A DNA stretch of 34,899 bases from Gloeomargarita sp. SKYB120 (GTDB lineage: Bacteria > Cyanobacteriota > Cyanobacteriia > Gloeomargaritales > Gloeomargaritaceae): the NCBI GenBank assembly GCA_025062155.1, contig JANXAM010000026.1, positions 1-34,899 of the forward strand. Reading direction: 5' to 3'. Positions 8,438-16,360 of the stretch are shown here, in pieces. Position 1 is the stretch's first letter, and every line of letters starts with the position of its first letter. The notes beneath the pieces are model-generated. The model was not told the origin of the DNA and did not search any database. It saw nothing but the letters and a program-made list of their open reading frames with translations. A program made the translations under genes and the position numbers.

Positions 8438-8776
8438 ATGACTGCGACTGCAACTGCCAACACGTTGGAGACCATGCGCAAGTTTGCCGAGACCTATGCC
8501 CAGCGCACCGGCACCTATTTCTGTGTTGATTTGGGGGTCACCGCCACCGTCATTCGAGGGCTGGCCAAGCACAAGGAGGAACTGGGCGCGCCCTTGTGCC
8601 CCTGCCGTCACTACGAGGACAAGGAGGCCGAGGCCAAGCAAGGGTTTTGGAATTGCCCCTGTGTGCCGATGCGGGAGCGCAAAGAGTGCCACTGCATGTT
8701 GTTTTTGACCCCTGACCACGATTTTGCCGGCTCGGCCCAGACCATTGACCCAGACTTTCTCGCCCATTGCGCCTAG
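8438..8776 (+). CDS. ftrC: Ferredoxin-thioredoxin reductase catalytic chain
   Basis: The 112-aa protein is the catalytic (beta) subunit of ferredoxin:thioredoxin reductase, which uses photosynthetically reduced ferredoxin to reduce thioredoxin. The diagnostic pattern CPC-X16-CPC-X8-CHC is complete: C54, C56, C73, C75, C84 and C86. By homology with the Synechocystis enzyme, C54, C73, C75 and C84 bind the [4Fe-4S] cluster, while C56 and C86 form the active disulfide next to it. The ATG at 8438 gives the expected length; the open frame continues upstream into malQ antisense and is ignored. The variable subunit (ftrV) is not in the window. The TAG stop shares the palindrome CTAG with the convergent START-domain gene. 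Confidence 0.95.
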   Translation: MTATATANTLETMRKFAETYAQRTGTYFCVDLGVTATVIRGLAKHKEELGAPLCPCRHYEDKEAEAKQGFWNCPCVPMRERKECHCMLFLTPDHDFAGSAQTIDPDFLAHCA

Positions 8777-9336
8777 GGCGGGTCGGTTGCCAGTTGGGCA
8801 ACTCGTTGGCGAATCGCCAGTAGATTCAGAGCGACGCCCCGTCGAATCTGGCCTTCGATGAGTCGCACTGGCAACCCCACGCGCGGGCGGAGATGGACGG
8901 TGTAACACAACTGGGTCGTCTGGTGCTGGGGGTGCAATTCCCAAGCGCCCCGAAAGATCACAAAATCCCCCTCAACGCCGTTAAACGCGATGCGTTCGGG
9001 GTAGAACTCTTCGATATCCAGCACCATCCGCGCGCGAAAGTGAAATTTGAGAAAACCGTGGGCGCCCACTTGCTCGAGACGAATCTTGCCCTCGGGGTGG
9101 GGCACTCGCCGGCTCAGCACCACACTAGGGAGAAAGTCCGCCAGCTTGTCGTAATCCGTCAGCACCCGCCAAATCGGTTCCACCGGCTGGGGAATCGTAA
9201 TAACCGCACAAATCCGGCGCTCCCCAGGGTTGAGCGGTTCAATCGCCACCGTCACGTCTGCCAGTTCATCGGGCGGTGGGCTTAGTAGGACATGCGCCGG
9301 ATAGGGACGCTTGTCGATGAGTTGCTCTGGATGCAT
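8773..9336 (-). CDS. SRPBCC/START-domain (COQ10-like) protein
   Basis: The 187-aa soluble protein has the polyketide-cyclase/COQ10-type START fold. After about 40 N-terminal residues comes CAVITIPQPVEPIWRVLTDY, then DKLADFLPSVVLSRRV, a beta-rich centre, FVIFRGAWEL, and a C-terminal long helix (IRRGVALNLLAIRQRVAQLA). Such proteins bind hydrophobic ligands in a helix-grip pocket. Cyanobacterial members have no firmly assigned ligand. The ATG at 9336 lies 12 nt downstream of the HAD gene stop, so the two are likely co-transcribed. Confidence 0.8.
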   Translation of the reverse strand: MHPEQLIDKRPYPAHVLLSPPPDELADVTVAIEPLNPGERRICAVITIPQPVEPIWRVLTDYDKLADFLPSVVLSRRVPHPEGKIRLEQVGAHGFLKFHFRARMVLDIEEFYPERIAFNGVEGDFVIFRGAWELHPQHQTTQLCYTVHLRPRVGLPVRLIEGQIRRGVALNLLAIRQRVAQLATDPP

Positions 9337-9348
9337 GAGTTCTCCCCG

Positions 9349-10077
9349 CTAAGGTAGCACAGCGGCGGGACTGAGGTGGCGCAAACCCGGTAAAACGACC
9401 TGGGCACCAGACTGGTGTAGGGTTTGGGTGTAGCTCTGGACATCCTGGACGTGGGGCGGCAGGATCCCAACCGCCCGCCAGGTGTATTCCGGGTACTGCA
9501 CGCGCGCCCGTTGCACCGTGAGCATATCGGCCACCGTATCGCCGGCGTAAATAATCGGGGTGCCCGGTGGGCAAGACCATGCCTGCACCAGGGTCCATAA
9601 ACCCGTTGGGTCCGGTTTGCCAGGGGCGTCCTCCATGGCCACCAGCGGTGCGTCGGCAAGCCCTAGCCGCGCTAGGGCGTATCGCGCTTCTCGCCGGGGT
9701 GCGCCACTGAAAAATCCCCACCGCCAGCCCTGCTCTGTCCAGGTCTCAAAGTAATCCCCCGTAATTAGCAAGGTCTCCTGGGTAATCAAGCCCGTCGGCG
9801 CTTCCGTATCTCCCCAGTACCGGCTCTGGAAGTAGGCGGTGATGTCCGCTAGAGGTACGTCCTGGCCCCAGCGCCGCAACAATTCCCGAGCCGCTTCCCA
9901 GTCGTTGTTCCAGTAGCCCTCCTGCTTGAGCTGGTCAATGTCCGCCAGGCTGGGACAATAACGGCCCTGGGAGAAATGAGCGACCGTGTCTTGAATTGCC
10001 CGCCGGTAGGAGCTGCTGACATCGCGGACCACGCCGTCAATATCGCAAACCAAGACCCCCACCGAAGAACAGGTCAC
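9349..10077 (-). CDS. HAD-family hydrolase (TIGR01548-like)
   Basis: The 242-aa protein carries the haloacid dehalogenase core. Motif I is DIDGVVRDV near residue 12, with the nucleophile Asp and the acid Asp two residues later. Motif III is the Lys in GKPDPTGL. Motif IV is IYAGDTVADM. A helical C1 cap lies between motifs I and II. The pattern fits the cyanobacterial/archaeal subfamily IA group TIGR01548, of unknown substrate. It starts with GTG at 10077; a second GTG 15 nt in (VGVLVCDID) is an alternative. It probably forms a two-gene unit with the START-domain gene. Confidence 0.8.
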   Translation of the reverse strand: MTCSSVGVLVCDIDGVVRDVSSSYRRAIQDTVAHFSQGRYCPSLADIDQLKQEGYWNNDWEAARELLRRWGQDVPLADITAYFQSRYWGDTEAPTGLITQETLLITGDYFETWTEQGWRWGFFSGAPRREARYALARLGLADAPLVAMEDAPGKPDPTGLWTLVQAWSCPPGTPIIYAGDTVADMLTVQRARVQYPEYTWRAVGILPPHVQDVQSYTQTLHQSGAQVVLPGLRHLSPAAVLP

Positions 10078-10143
10078 GCCAGCGATAGCTAAAATTGAGG
10101 TGAATACGGTACGCTAAATAAGCTAACACGAATCCTTGACCTC

Positions 10144-10150
10144 GGGAGGT
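10144..10150 (+). promoter_or_regulatory. Ribosome binding site of psrp3
   Basis: GGGAGGT is a strong Shine-Dalgarno match seven bases before a TTG at 10158. It overlaps the only upstream GTG (10149), which therefore cannot be the start, and so fixes TTG as the initiation codon of psrp3. Confidence 0.7.
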
Positions 10151-10157
10151 GTACCGC

Positions 10158-10460
10158 TTGAAGTTTCAGTTGAAGGCCCTGTGGTTGCAAAAAGACGTGG
10201 GAATTGCCGTGGATCAGATTGTGGGCACGGGAAGTAGCCCTTTGACCTGTTACTTTTTCTGGCCCCGGGACAACGCCTGGGAGCAGTTGAAAAATGAGCT
10301 GGATGCCAAGTCCTGGATCCCCGAAGCCGATAAGATAGAGTTGTTGAATCAGGCGACCGAATTGATTAATTACTGGGAGGAGGGGCGCTTAGGTCGTCCT
10401 CATACCCTCCAAGAAGCCCAAGCTCGCTTTCCTCACATCGTCTTTGCCGGTAGCAACTAG
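10158..10460 (+). CDS. psrp3: 30S ribosomal protein PSRP-3/Ycf65
   Basis: The 100-aa protein is the plastid-specific ribosomal protein 3 family member (Ycf65), a small-subunit protein found only in cyanobacteria and plastids. Conserved blocks are KFQLKALWL at the start, [36 protein letters not shown] and [15 protein letters not shown]. The family begins with M-K-F, which agrees with a TTG start at 10158 behind the GGGAGGT site. It heads a plus-strand run of four genes ending in recF. Confidence 0.92.
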   Translation: MKFQLKALWLQKDVGIAVDQIVGTGSSPLTCYFFWPRDNAWEQLKNELDAKSWIPEADKIELLNQATELINYWEEGRLGRPHTLQEAQARFPHIVFAGSN

Positions 10461-10514
10461 AGCTGCAACACTGGTTCGGTTGCGTGCAGTCCTGTGCATT
10501 TTGTGAGGTGTGTT

Positions 10515-11399
10515 ATGACGGAGCAGTCCCCGCCCACGTCCCTGCTGACAGCGTTGGCCTGTCTGGACGTGGACTTGACGCAGGAGTTGCAACGTTGGCG
10601 AGCCGAACGTCCCCAGTGGACGCCGGAGGTATGGGCCAGATGGCAAGCGGAGCATCCGACCCCGCCGCCCGAGACGGCTTGGGCGTTCCCGCCAGCAGTC
10701 AGCGCTGACCCACCGACCGCTTTGGCGGCTGAAGATGACAGCCAGGCGGTTGCCCCTCTGACAACGCCACCACCGGAAACTGACTCAGCTTCTCCAGCCG
10801 TAGAGGACACCACCGAATTGGCCCCACGGCCCTCCTGGTCCGAGCGACTCAACCGGGTCTTTGTGCGGCGGCAAGCCCAAGAGAACCAGCCAGCCCCCGA
10901 GGCTTGGGCGTTTCCCGAGAGCTGGTATCAGCCGACACGCCACCGGGGAGTCCCCCAGTCGCTGTTGGGGTTTGTCATAGGGTTGACGCTGGCGACCGTG
11001 GGAACCGTCGGGGTTCTCCTGGTGGTGCGACGACCGCCATCGCCCGAACCGACAACGTCCCCCCTGAGCGTGCCGGCCCCGCCTCCAGAGCATGCGGTGT
11101 TGCCATCACCAGTGCCAAATCTGGCCCGCAAGGAACTGCCTGACTTGAGTGCGGTGCCAACCGTCAGCCCACCGGCTACGCCCAAAGCCCCTACGAATCC
11201 CAGCTTGTACTACGTGGTCACGGATTACCAGAACGAACAGAGTCTTCTGCGGGCGCAAAGGGTGGTGCCGGAGGCCTTTGTGTGGCAATTTGACACAGGC
11301 TTAAAGGTGCAACTAGGGGCCTTTGAGACCCGTGACCAGGCGGAGGCATTTGTGGCAGACTTAAAGGCGAAGGGGCTGCAAGCCCAGGTGTACCCCTAA
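10515..11399 (+). CDS. SPOR-domain single-pass membrane protein
   Basis: The protein is about 294 aa. An acidic/Pro-rich N-terminal region (roughly 1-150) is followed by a transmembrane helix around residues 155-180 (SLLGFVIGLTLATVGTVGVLL), a Pro/Ser linker, and a C-terminal domain. The end, VQLGAFETRDQAEAFVADLKAKGLQA, is a clear SPOR-domain core, which binds denuded septal peptidoglycan. The predicted topology puts the SPOR domain outside the membrane, suggesting a role in cell division or wall turnover. The ATG at 10515 follows GAGGTG and is preferred over the ORF opening at 10494. A short gap separates it from the next gene. Confidence 0.75.
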   Translation: MTEQSPPTSLLTALACLDVDLTQELQRWRAERPQWTPEVWARWQAEHPTPPPETAWAFPPAVSADPPTALAAEDDSQAVAPLTTPPPETDSASPAVEDTTELAPRPSWSERLNRVFVRRQAQENQPAPEAWAFPESWYQPTRHRGVPQSLLGFVIGLTLATVGTVGVLLVVRRPPSPEPTTSPLSVPAPPPEHAVLPSPVPNLARKELPDLSAVPTVSPPATPKAPTNPSLYYVVTDYQNEQSLLRAQRVVPEAFVWQFDTGLKVQLGAFETRDQAEAFVADLKAKGLQAQVYP

Positions 11400-11411
11400 A
11401 GAGGTAGAGCG

Positions 11412-11879
11412 GTGAAGTGGTGGCCTTGGTGGAATACGTCCAATCCAGACCAACGGCTGGAGCAGTGGGTGAGTCGGTTGCAGCGGCAATTGCGCCAGGT
11501 GAAGCGGGCAGTAGCGGTGGTAGTGGCGACCCAGCGTCGTCTGCGCCGTCAACTCCAAGGCGCTTGCTCGCCAGTCATCCGTCAGGAATTACAGCAGGCC
11601 TTGGCCCATCAGAGTCGCCATTGCCGTCGTTTACAACAGCAGCTGCTAGCGATCGAGCAGCAGGTGCAAGCACTCCAGGCGCGGCGGGAAATCCTAACAG
11701 CTCGGGTTTCCACGGCGGAAGCTCGTAAGGCGCTGCACGACCTGCGCCAGCACATCAGTGATGGCCCGTTGCCCCACCTGCTACAGGATACGGAGGACCT
11801 GGTGCATCGGCTGGAGGCGGAAGTGGAACTCCTTGACCACAGTCTCGGGGAATGGGTGCCGCCGGTGACCGGGCGCTAG
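11412..11879 (+). CDS. Coiled-coil hypothetical protein
   Basis: The protein is 155 aa and strongly basic and Gln/Arg-rich. Nearly all of it, from about residue 15 to 145, is predicted helix with coiled-coil heptads (for example LQRQLRQVKRAV and LLAIEQQVQALQARRE). There is no signal or membrane segment. It distantly resembles PspA/IM30-type helical proteins in the stretch REILTARVSTAEARKAL, but I cannot claim membership. The GTG at 11412 follows GAGGT. It lies 12 nt after the SPOR gene and 3 nt before recF, so it is very likely co-translated with both. Confidence 0.6.
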   Translation: MKWWPWWNTSNPDQRLEQWVSRLQRQLRQVKRAVAVVVATQRRLRRQLQGACSPVIRQELQQALAHQSRHCRRLQQQLLAIEQQVQALQARREILTARVSTAEARKALHDLRQHISDGPLPHLLQDTEDLVHRLEAEVELLDHSLGEWVPPVTGR

Positions 11880-11882
11880 CGC

Positions 11883-12989
11883 GTGTATCTGCAATCCCTG
11901 CATCTGCGACACTTTCGCAATTACACCGACCAGGTCGTCACGTTCCAGGCCCCGCAAACTATTCTGATTGGCGACAACGCCCAGGGCAAATCCAACCTGC
12001 TTGAGGCGATTGTGCTGCTGGCGACCCTGCATTCACCTCGGGTGCAGCGGGATGGAGAACTGGTGCAAACCGGCCAAACCACCGCCCAGATTCAGGGATA
12101 TGTGCAACGGCAACCGGAGCCGGCGGAATTGACCCTGGTGTTGCGGGTCTCGGGGCGGCGAACCCTGGCGGTCAACCAGCAGGTGCAACGGCGGCAGATG
12201 GATTTTTTGGGGTATCTGCGGGCGGTTTTTTTTTCCTGTTTGGACTTGGAACTGGTGCGGGGCGGTCCGGGCCAGCGGCGGGATTGGCTGGATCAAACGC
12301 TGGTGCAACTGGAACCCCTGTACAGCCAACTGCTCCAGGACTACCAGCGGGTGGTGCGCCAGCGCAATGCCCTATTGCGACAGGAAACGGTGACTCCCGC
12401 CCAATTAGCCCCCTGGGACGACCTCCTGGTGCAGACTGGCACCCGTTTGATCCGCCGCCGTTACCGGCTCGTGGAACGACTCCAGCCCTTAGCCCAGGCT
12501 TGGCATCAACGGATCAGTCAGACGGGAGAGCAATTCAACCTGGCCTATGCCCCCGCTGTGCCGGTGCCAGTCAACGAAGGTGACGTCATCCAGGAGGAAT
12601 TCCGGCGGCAACTAGCCCAGAAAGCCTCTGCTGAACGGGCGCAACAGACTACGCTCGTGGGGCCGCACCGGGACGAGGTGATGTTGACGCTAGACGGTCA
12701 ACCTGCTCGCCACTATGCCTCCCAAGGGCAACAACGCACGCTGGTGTTGGCGCTCAAACTGGCCGAGTTAGAACTCTTGGAAACGGTGTTTGGGGAAACG
12801 CCGCTATTGCTGCTCGACGATGTCCTAGCGGAACTCGACCAGAAACGGCAGCGGCACTTGTTGACAGTGATTGCCGACCGGGTGCAAACGATTATCACCA
12901 CGACGGACTTGGCCCGTTTTGAGCCGCCCTGGTTCAGCAGCGCCCAGCAACTCTACGTCGAGCAGGGACGGATATGGCCCCGCAAGTGA
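11883..12989 (+). CDS. recF: DNA replication and repair protein RecF
   Basis: The 368-aa protein is RecF, an SMC-like ATPase that loads RecA through RecOR at single-strand gaps. It opens YLQSLHLRHFRNY, has Walker A GDNAQGKSN near residues 33-41, VGPHRDEVML in the centre, the ABC signature-like ASQGQQRTLVLALKLAE, and Walker B LLLLDDVLAELD. The start is GTG at 11883, 3 nt after the upstream stop. A run of nine T (12226-12234) lies in frame within the VFFS segment. Placement behind a SPOR protein rather than dnaN is unlike the classic dnaA-dnaN-recF order, though recF is often displaced in cyanobacteria. Confidence 0.95.
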   Translation: MYLQSLHLRHFRNYTDQVVTFQAPQTILIGDNAQGKSNLLEAIVLLATLHSPRVQRDGELVQTGQTTAQIQGYVQRQPEPAELTLVLRVSGRRTLAVNQQVQRRQMDFLGYLRAVFFSCLDLELVRGGPGQRRDWLDQTLVQLEPLYSQLLQDYQRVVRQRNALLRQETVTPAQLAPWDDLLVQTGTRLIRRRYRLVERLQPLAQAWHQRISQTGEQFNLAYAPAVPVPVNEGDVIQEEFRRQLAQKASAERAQQTTLVGPHRDEVMLTLDGQPARHYASQGQQRTLVLALKLAELELLETVFGETPLLLLDDVLAELDQKRQRHLLTVIADRVQTIITTTDLARFEPPWFSSAQQLYVEQGRIWPRK

Positions 12990-13029
12990 TTGTCTAACCC
13001 CATTCAACTTGTGTAAGATAAAAAAGCTT

Positions 13030-13101
13030 TCCTCAGTAGCTCAGCGGTAGAGCGGTCGGCTGTTAACCGATTGGTCCCTGGTTCGAATCCAGGCTGAGGA
13101 G
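13030..13101 (+). tRNA. tRNA-Asn (anticodon GTT)
   Basis: A complete 72-nt cloverleaf: acceptor TCCTCAG/CTGAGGA, D stem GCTC/GAGC, anticodon stem GTCGG/CCGAT with loop CTGTTAA, and T arm CCTGG-TTCGAAT-CCAGG. Positions 34-36 are GTT. CCA is not encoded. It lies 40 nt after recF and next to a gene-poor stretch with a transposase remnant. Confidence 0.95.
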
Positions 13102-13483
13102 TTAGGTGATGCTGTACAGTCTATCTTGCCTGCATGAGCGGCCGACTGCGCCTTGCCCCATCCTCCATCTGGCTACTCGCTGACCTGTCAACCGAGTCCA
13201 AAGACGTAAAAGCTCTTCAGGGCAATGGTTTCGACCTCCACTTTTGTCGGGTATAGCTAAGCACACAATGTTTGGCATGAGCTACAACTAGAGGCCTTGA
13301 CGCTTTTGCCTTGCCCGCTGCTCAAACACGCCAGCTCAAATGTTTTTTGCTATAAGTAAGCTGTCCAGATTTATGGCCACAGCTAAGCCGCTTTAGTTTG
13401 TCAGAGAGGGGAGAGAAAACTCAAGGGTGGGGCCGTGCTCTGGAACCCAGGGGCTGACAACCATAGATGGCTCAGCTATAAAA
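13102..13483. other. Gene-poor region after tRNA-Asn
   Basis: I see no supportable gene in these 382 bases: all frames are interrupted and no family is recognisable. Short AT-rich patches such as TATAGCTAAGC (13252-13262) and CAGCTATAAAATCACAG (near 13473) might be decayed ends of the neighbouring IS630-type element, but I could not pair them convincingly as terminal inverted repeats. Confidence 0.4.
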
Positions 13484-13720
13484 TCACAGAACTTGACATA
13501 AGCTACGGATGGTTTCATTGACCAAAGATTGCATATTTTCCATTGCATTTACCTGTAACTTGCGCACCGTTTGCTTGATGCGATACCACACATGTTCAAT
13601 CGGAAATCTGGCGAATATTCAGGCAAATATATCAGCTCGTACCCAGCAGCTTCCCCTAGATGACTTGGCGATAGGGGTGCCATTCGAGACGGCTTCTACC
13701 ACCTTCTTTCACAAGTCGTA
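13484..13720 (-). pseudogene. Degraded IS630-family transposase (C-terminal part)
   Basis: On the minus strand, GYELIYLPEYSPDF followed in another frame by IEHVWYRIKQTVRKLQ is the hallmark LPxYSPDxNPIEHVW block of IS630/Tc1-type DDE transposases, containing the final catalytic Glu. Where six bases for Asn-Pro are expected only two (CG, 13601-13602) remain, a 4-nt deletion that breaks the frame. The last piece ends at a TGA at 13484-13486 (SLCQVL). Upstream the similarity fades through further frame breaks, with a possible remnant of the DNxxxH region. The element is not functional. Intact copies elsewhere in the genome would be expected. Confidence 0.75.
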
Positions 13721-13859
13721 GTTGTATGGCCTGTAGCAGAAAACATTTAGGTTGTCGCTCCTAGGAAGGCATCAACGCGGAAACACCCAGGGTCCCGGTT
13801 ACTGCCTATGTCAAGCATTCTATGCCTAGCTATAGGCATTTTCCCACTCCGTATAGCCG

Positions 13860-15632
13860 TCAAAAATCTCGTCGCTGTTGCACCGCCTGGAGAAGCCGTT
13901 CCTGGACCTCGGCAATGGTCAAGGTGCCCATGTCGCCCCCGTGCCGCGTGCGGATGCTCAGCGTTCCCGTCTCTTGCTCCTTGGCCCCTACAATTGCCAT
14001 CACCGGAATCTTGGCCGTTTCAGCGTTGCGGATCAATTTCCCTAACCGTTCGCCGGAGGTGTCCACTTCCACCCGCAGGCCCTGCTTTTGCCAATCAGCG
14101 GCGATGGTCTGAGCGTAGGGCACGTACTGTTCTCCCACCGGTAAAAAGCGCAGTTGCACCGGCGCCAACCACAGGGGAAAATCGCCCGCATAGTTCTCAA
14201 TCAAAATCCCAAAAAAGCGCTCCAACGAGCCAAAAATTGCCCGGTGGATCATGATGGGCGTTTGCCGCGAACCATCGGCGGCCACGTATTCCAACCCAAA
14301 CCGCTGCGGCAAATTGAAATCCACCTGAATCGTCGAGCATTGCCACAAGCGCCCAATAGCATCCCGAATCTTGATGTCAATCTTGGGGCCGTAAAACGCA
14401 CCACCGCCCACATCTTCTTTGTAAGCCCAATCCTTGGTACGCAGGGCATTTTTGAGAGCATTTGTCGCCAGTTCCCACGCCTCATCTGAGCCGACCGATT
14501 TTTCGGGACGCGTGGAGAGATTCACCTCATACTCCCGGAACCCGAAATCCGACAGCACCTGCTCGGTCAAGTTCAACACCCCCAGGATTTCCGCCTCCAC
14601 CTGTTCCGGCAGACAAAAGATATGGGCGTCGTCCTGGGTAAAGCCCCGCACCCGCATCAACCCGTGCAGCGTCCCGGAGCGTTCGTAGCGATAGACCGTC
14701 CCCAGCTCCGCGTAGCGAATCGGCAATTCCCGGTAGGAGTGCAGGTGCGTTTTATAGGTCAACACGTGGAACGGGCAATTCATTGGTTTGAGCTGATACG
14801 CCTGGGACTCCACCGCCATCGGCTCAAACATGCTCTCGCGGTAAAAATCCCAGTGCCCCGAGGTTTTCCACAGGTCCAAGTGGGCCAGGTGGGGCGTGTA
14901 GAGCAGCTCATAACCCGCCCGCAGGTGGGCCTCCCGCCAGTAATTTTCAATCACCAGCCGCATCCGCGCCCCCTTGGGATGCCAGAACACCAGGCCACCG
15001 CCCGCCTCCTCGTGGATGCTGAACAGGTCTAGCTCCTGGCCCAACCGCCGGTGGTCTCGCCGCAGGGCTTCCCGTTTCTGGTGCAAGTAGGCTTGCAACT
15101 GTTCGGGGGTCTCCCAGGCTGTCCCGTAGATGCGCTGGAGCATGGGATTGCGTTCATCGCCCCGCCAGTAGGCCCCCGCTACACTTTCCAGCTCAATGGC
15201 ATCGGGGTTCAGTTCTCCTGTGTTGTCCAGGTGCGGCCCCGCGCACAGGTCCCACCACTCGTCCCCCAAGTGATAAATAGTGATGGGCTCTTCCTTGATG
15301 TCGTTCAGAATCTCCAGTTTGTAGGGTTCGTTGAGGGCCTCAATCCGTCGCCGTGCCTCTTCCCGCGTGACCTCCTCCCGAATCACCGGCAATTTTTTCT
15401 TGATAATTTTCACCATCTCTTTTTTGATGGCTTTTAAGTCCTGCTCAGTAAAGGGTTCAGGGTGGTCAAAGTCGTAGTAAAACCCATCCTCAATCCACGG
15501 CCCAATCGTGACTTTCGCCTTGGGAAAGAGACGTTGAACCGCCATCGCCATCACGTGGGAGGCGGTATGCCGAATGCGCTTGAGTCGCTCCGACTCGCTG
15601 GTTTTGGGCAAAGGTACCGGCGTCGCAGTCAT
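13860..15632 (-). CDS. thrS: Threonyl-tRNA synthetase
   Basis: The protein is about 590 aa and charges tRNA-Thr. The editing domain starts at once, with the HTASH zinc-like motif (H22, H26) and CAGPH. The class II catalytic core follows: MNCPFHVL, RYERSGTLHGLMRVRGFTQDDAH, and a C-terminal anticodon-binding domain (GEQYVPYAQTIAADW). The N-terminal TGS domain of the E. coli enzyme is missing, so the protein begins directly with the editing domain; this is common for cyanobacterial ThrRS as far as I know. The ATG at 15632 is chosen because the family sequence begins shortly after it. The open frame to 15695 overlaps cheW. It lies 4 nt after the cheW stop and is surely co-transcribed with it. Confidence 0.95.
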   Translation of the reverse strand: MTATPVPLPKTSESERLKRIRHTASHVMAMAVQRLFPKAKVTIGPWIEDGFYYDFDHPEPFTEQDLKAIKKEMVKIIKKKLPVIREEVTREEARRRIEALNEPYKLEILNDIKEEPITIYHLGDEWWDLCAGPHLDNTGELNPDAIELESVAGAYWRGDERNPMLQRIYGTAWETPEQLQAYLHQKREALRRDHRRLGQELDLFSIHEEAGGGLVFWHPKGARMRLVIENYWREAHLRAGYELLYTPHLAHLDLWKTSGHWDFYRESMFEPMAVESQAYQLKPMNCPFHVLTYKTHLHSYRELPIRYAELGTVYRYERSGTLHGLMRVRGFTQDDAHIFCLPEQVEAEILGVLNLTEQVLSDFGFREYEVNLSTRPEKSVGSDEAWELATNALKNALRTKDWAYKEDVGGGAFYGPKIDIKIRDAIGRLWQCSTIQVDFNLPQRFGLEYVAADGSRQTPIMIHRAIFGSLERFFGILIENYAGDFPLWLAPVQLRFLPVGEQYVPYAQTIAADWQKQGLRVEVDTSGERLGKLIRNAETAKIPVMAIVGAKEQETGTLSIRTRHGGDMGTLTIAEVQERLLQAVQQRRDF

Positions 15633-15636
15633 GGCC

Positions 15637-16068
15637 CTATGATAGCGCAGGGGATGGCCGGCAGAGGGAAGCCAAGCGCTGGCTGTCCAGGACAAACAGG
15701 GTCAGGTCGTTGGGCAAACGCACCACATGGCTAGCTAACCCTAGCGTATCCGCTTGCCGGTACGTAGGGGGCAACGGCTGCATCTGTTCCGGTGCCACGT
15801 CCACCAGCGCCGGAATGGTTGGGCAAGGAATGCCGTAGAGTTCCCCATTGCTGCGGGCCACCACCAGATGGGTTGGGGGTGTCGGGCTGGGTTGACCAAA
15901 TAAATACCTATGCACGTCCAGGACAATGACCTCCTGCTGCTCAAAATGGGCTAGGCCCACAGGTTTCTGGCCGCTGCTGAAAACAGGTGGGTAGGGAATG
16001 ACTTTTTGAACCTGGGTCAATGGCAACCCTACCTGAAGCGACCCCAGGGGAAAATGTAAGACCTTCAT
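15637..16068 (-). CDS. CheW-like domain protein
   Basis: The protein is 143 aa. It opens VLHFPLGSLQVGLPLTQVQKVI, a CheW-type start, followed by VGLAHFEQQEVIVLDVHRYL, HLVVARSNGELYGIPC and a C-terminal TLFVLDSQRL strand. CheW adaptors couple receptors to CheA kinases and in cyanobacteria serve phototaxis or pilus control. No cheA or receptor is nearby, so it may be a stand-alone adaptor. The ATG at 16068 heads a two-gene unit with thrS (4-nt gap). Confidence 0.7.
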   Translation of the reverse strand: MKVLHFPLGSLQVGLPLTQVQKVIPYPPVFSSGQKPVGLAHFEQQEVIVLDVHRYLFGQPSPTPPTHLVVARSNGELYGIPCPTIPALVDVAPEQMQPLPPTYRQADTLGLASHVVRLPNDLTLFVLDSQRLASLCRPSPALS

Positions 16069-16156
16069 AGCTGGTTAGGTTACTCTGTTTCCTCTATTAT
16101 GGGTCTCAGGGCCTGTCGCAGGCGTGTCAATGCGCCAGCTGGTCAAGTAATCGGGG

Positions 16157-16330
16157 TTGATCGCCAGTCTAGTGGGAGTCACTGTGGCGCTCGCTGCTTC
16201 CCACATGGGTCAACGGGATTTTGACCGGTTGCGCTTTGAAAGTTTGAAAGTATTTCTTACCAGAACCTATACCGGCGTTATTTTCGTATTCATTGGGGCG
16301 GGGTTAGGGTTTGCGTCGGGAGCCGCCTAG
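16157..16330 (+). CDS. Possible small membrane protein
   Basis: From a TTG at 16157 to TAG at 16328-16330 a 57-residue protein can be read. It has a hydrophobic N-terminal segment (LIASLVGVTVALAAS), a charged middle (GQRDFDRLRFESLKVF) and a second hydrophobic segment (GVIFVFIGAGLGFA), the look of a real two-pass membrane protein. An ATG at 16130 in the same frame is cut off by TAA at 16148-16150, so the gene either starts weakly at TTG/GTG or is disabled by a nonsense change. A TATTAT box at 16095-16100 precedes it. I recognise no family. Confidence 0.35.
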   Translation: MIASLVGVTVALAASHMGQRDFDRLRFESLKVFLTRTYTGVIFVFIGAGLGFASGAA

Positions 16331-16360
16331 TCCTGGGTATCCCGACCGTGAATGAGCTTG

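Noticed and set aside
10149-10157. GTG as start of psrp3
   Set aside because: It overlaps the ribosome binding site, and the family begins with M-K-F at the next TTG.
13509-13721. 70-aa plus-strand frame in the gene-poor region
   Set aside because: The opposite strand encodes the recognisable IS630 transposase tail, so this frame is a shadow.
14622-15032. 136-aa plus-strand frame inside thrS
   Set aside because: It is opposite the conserved synthetase core and has no family features.
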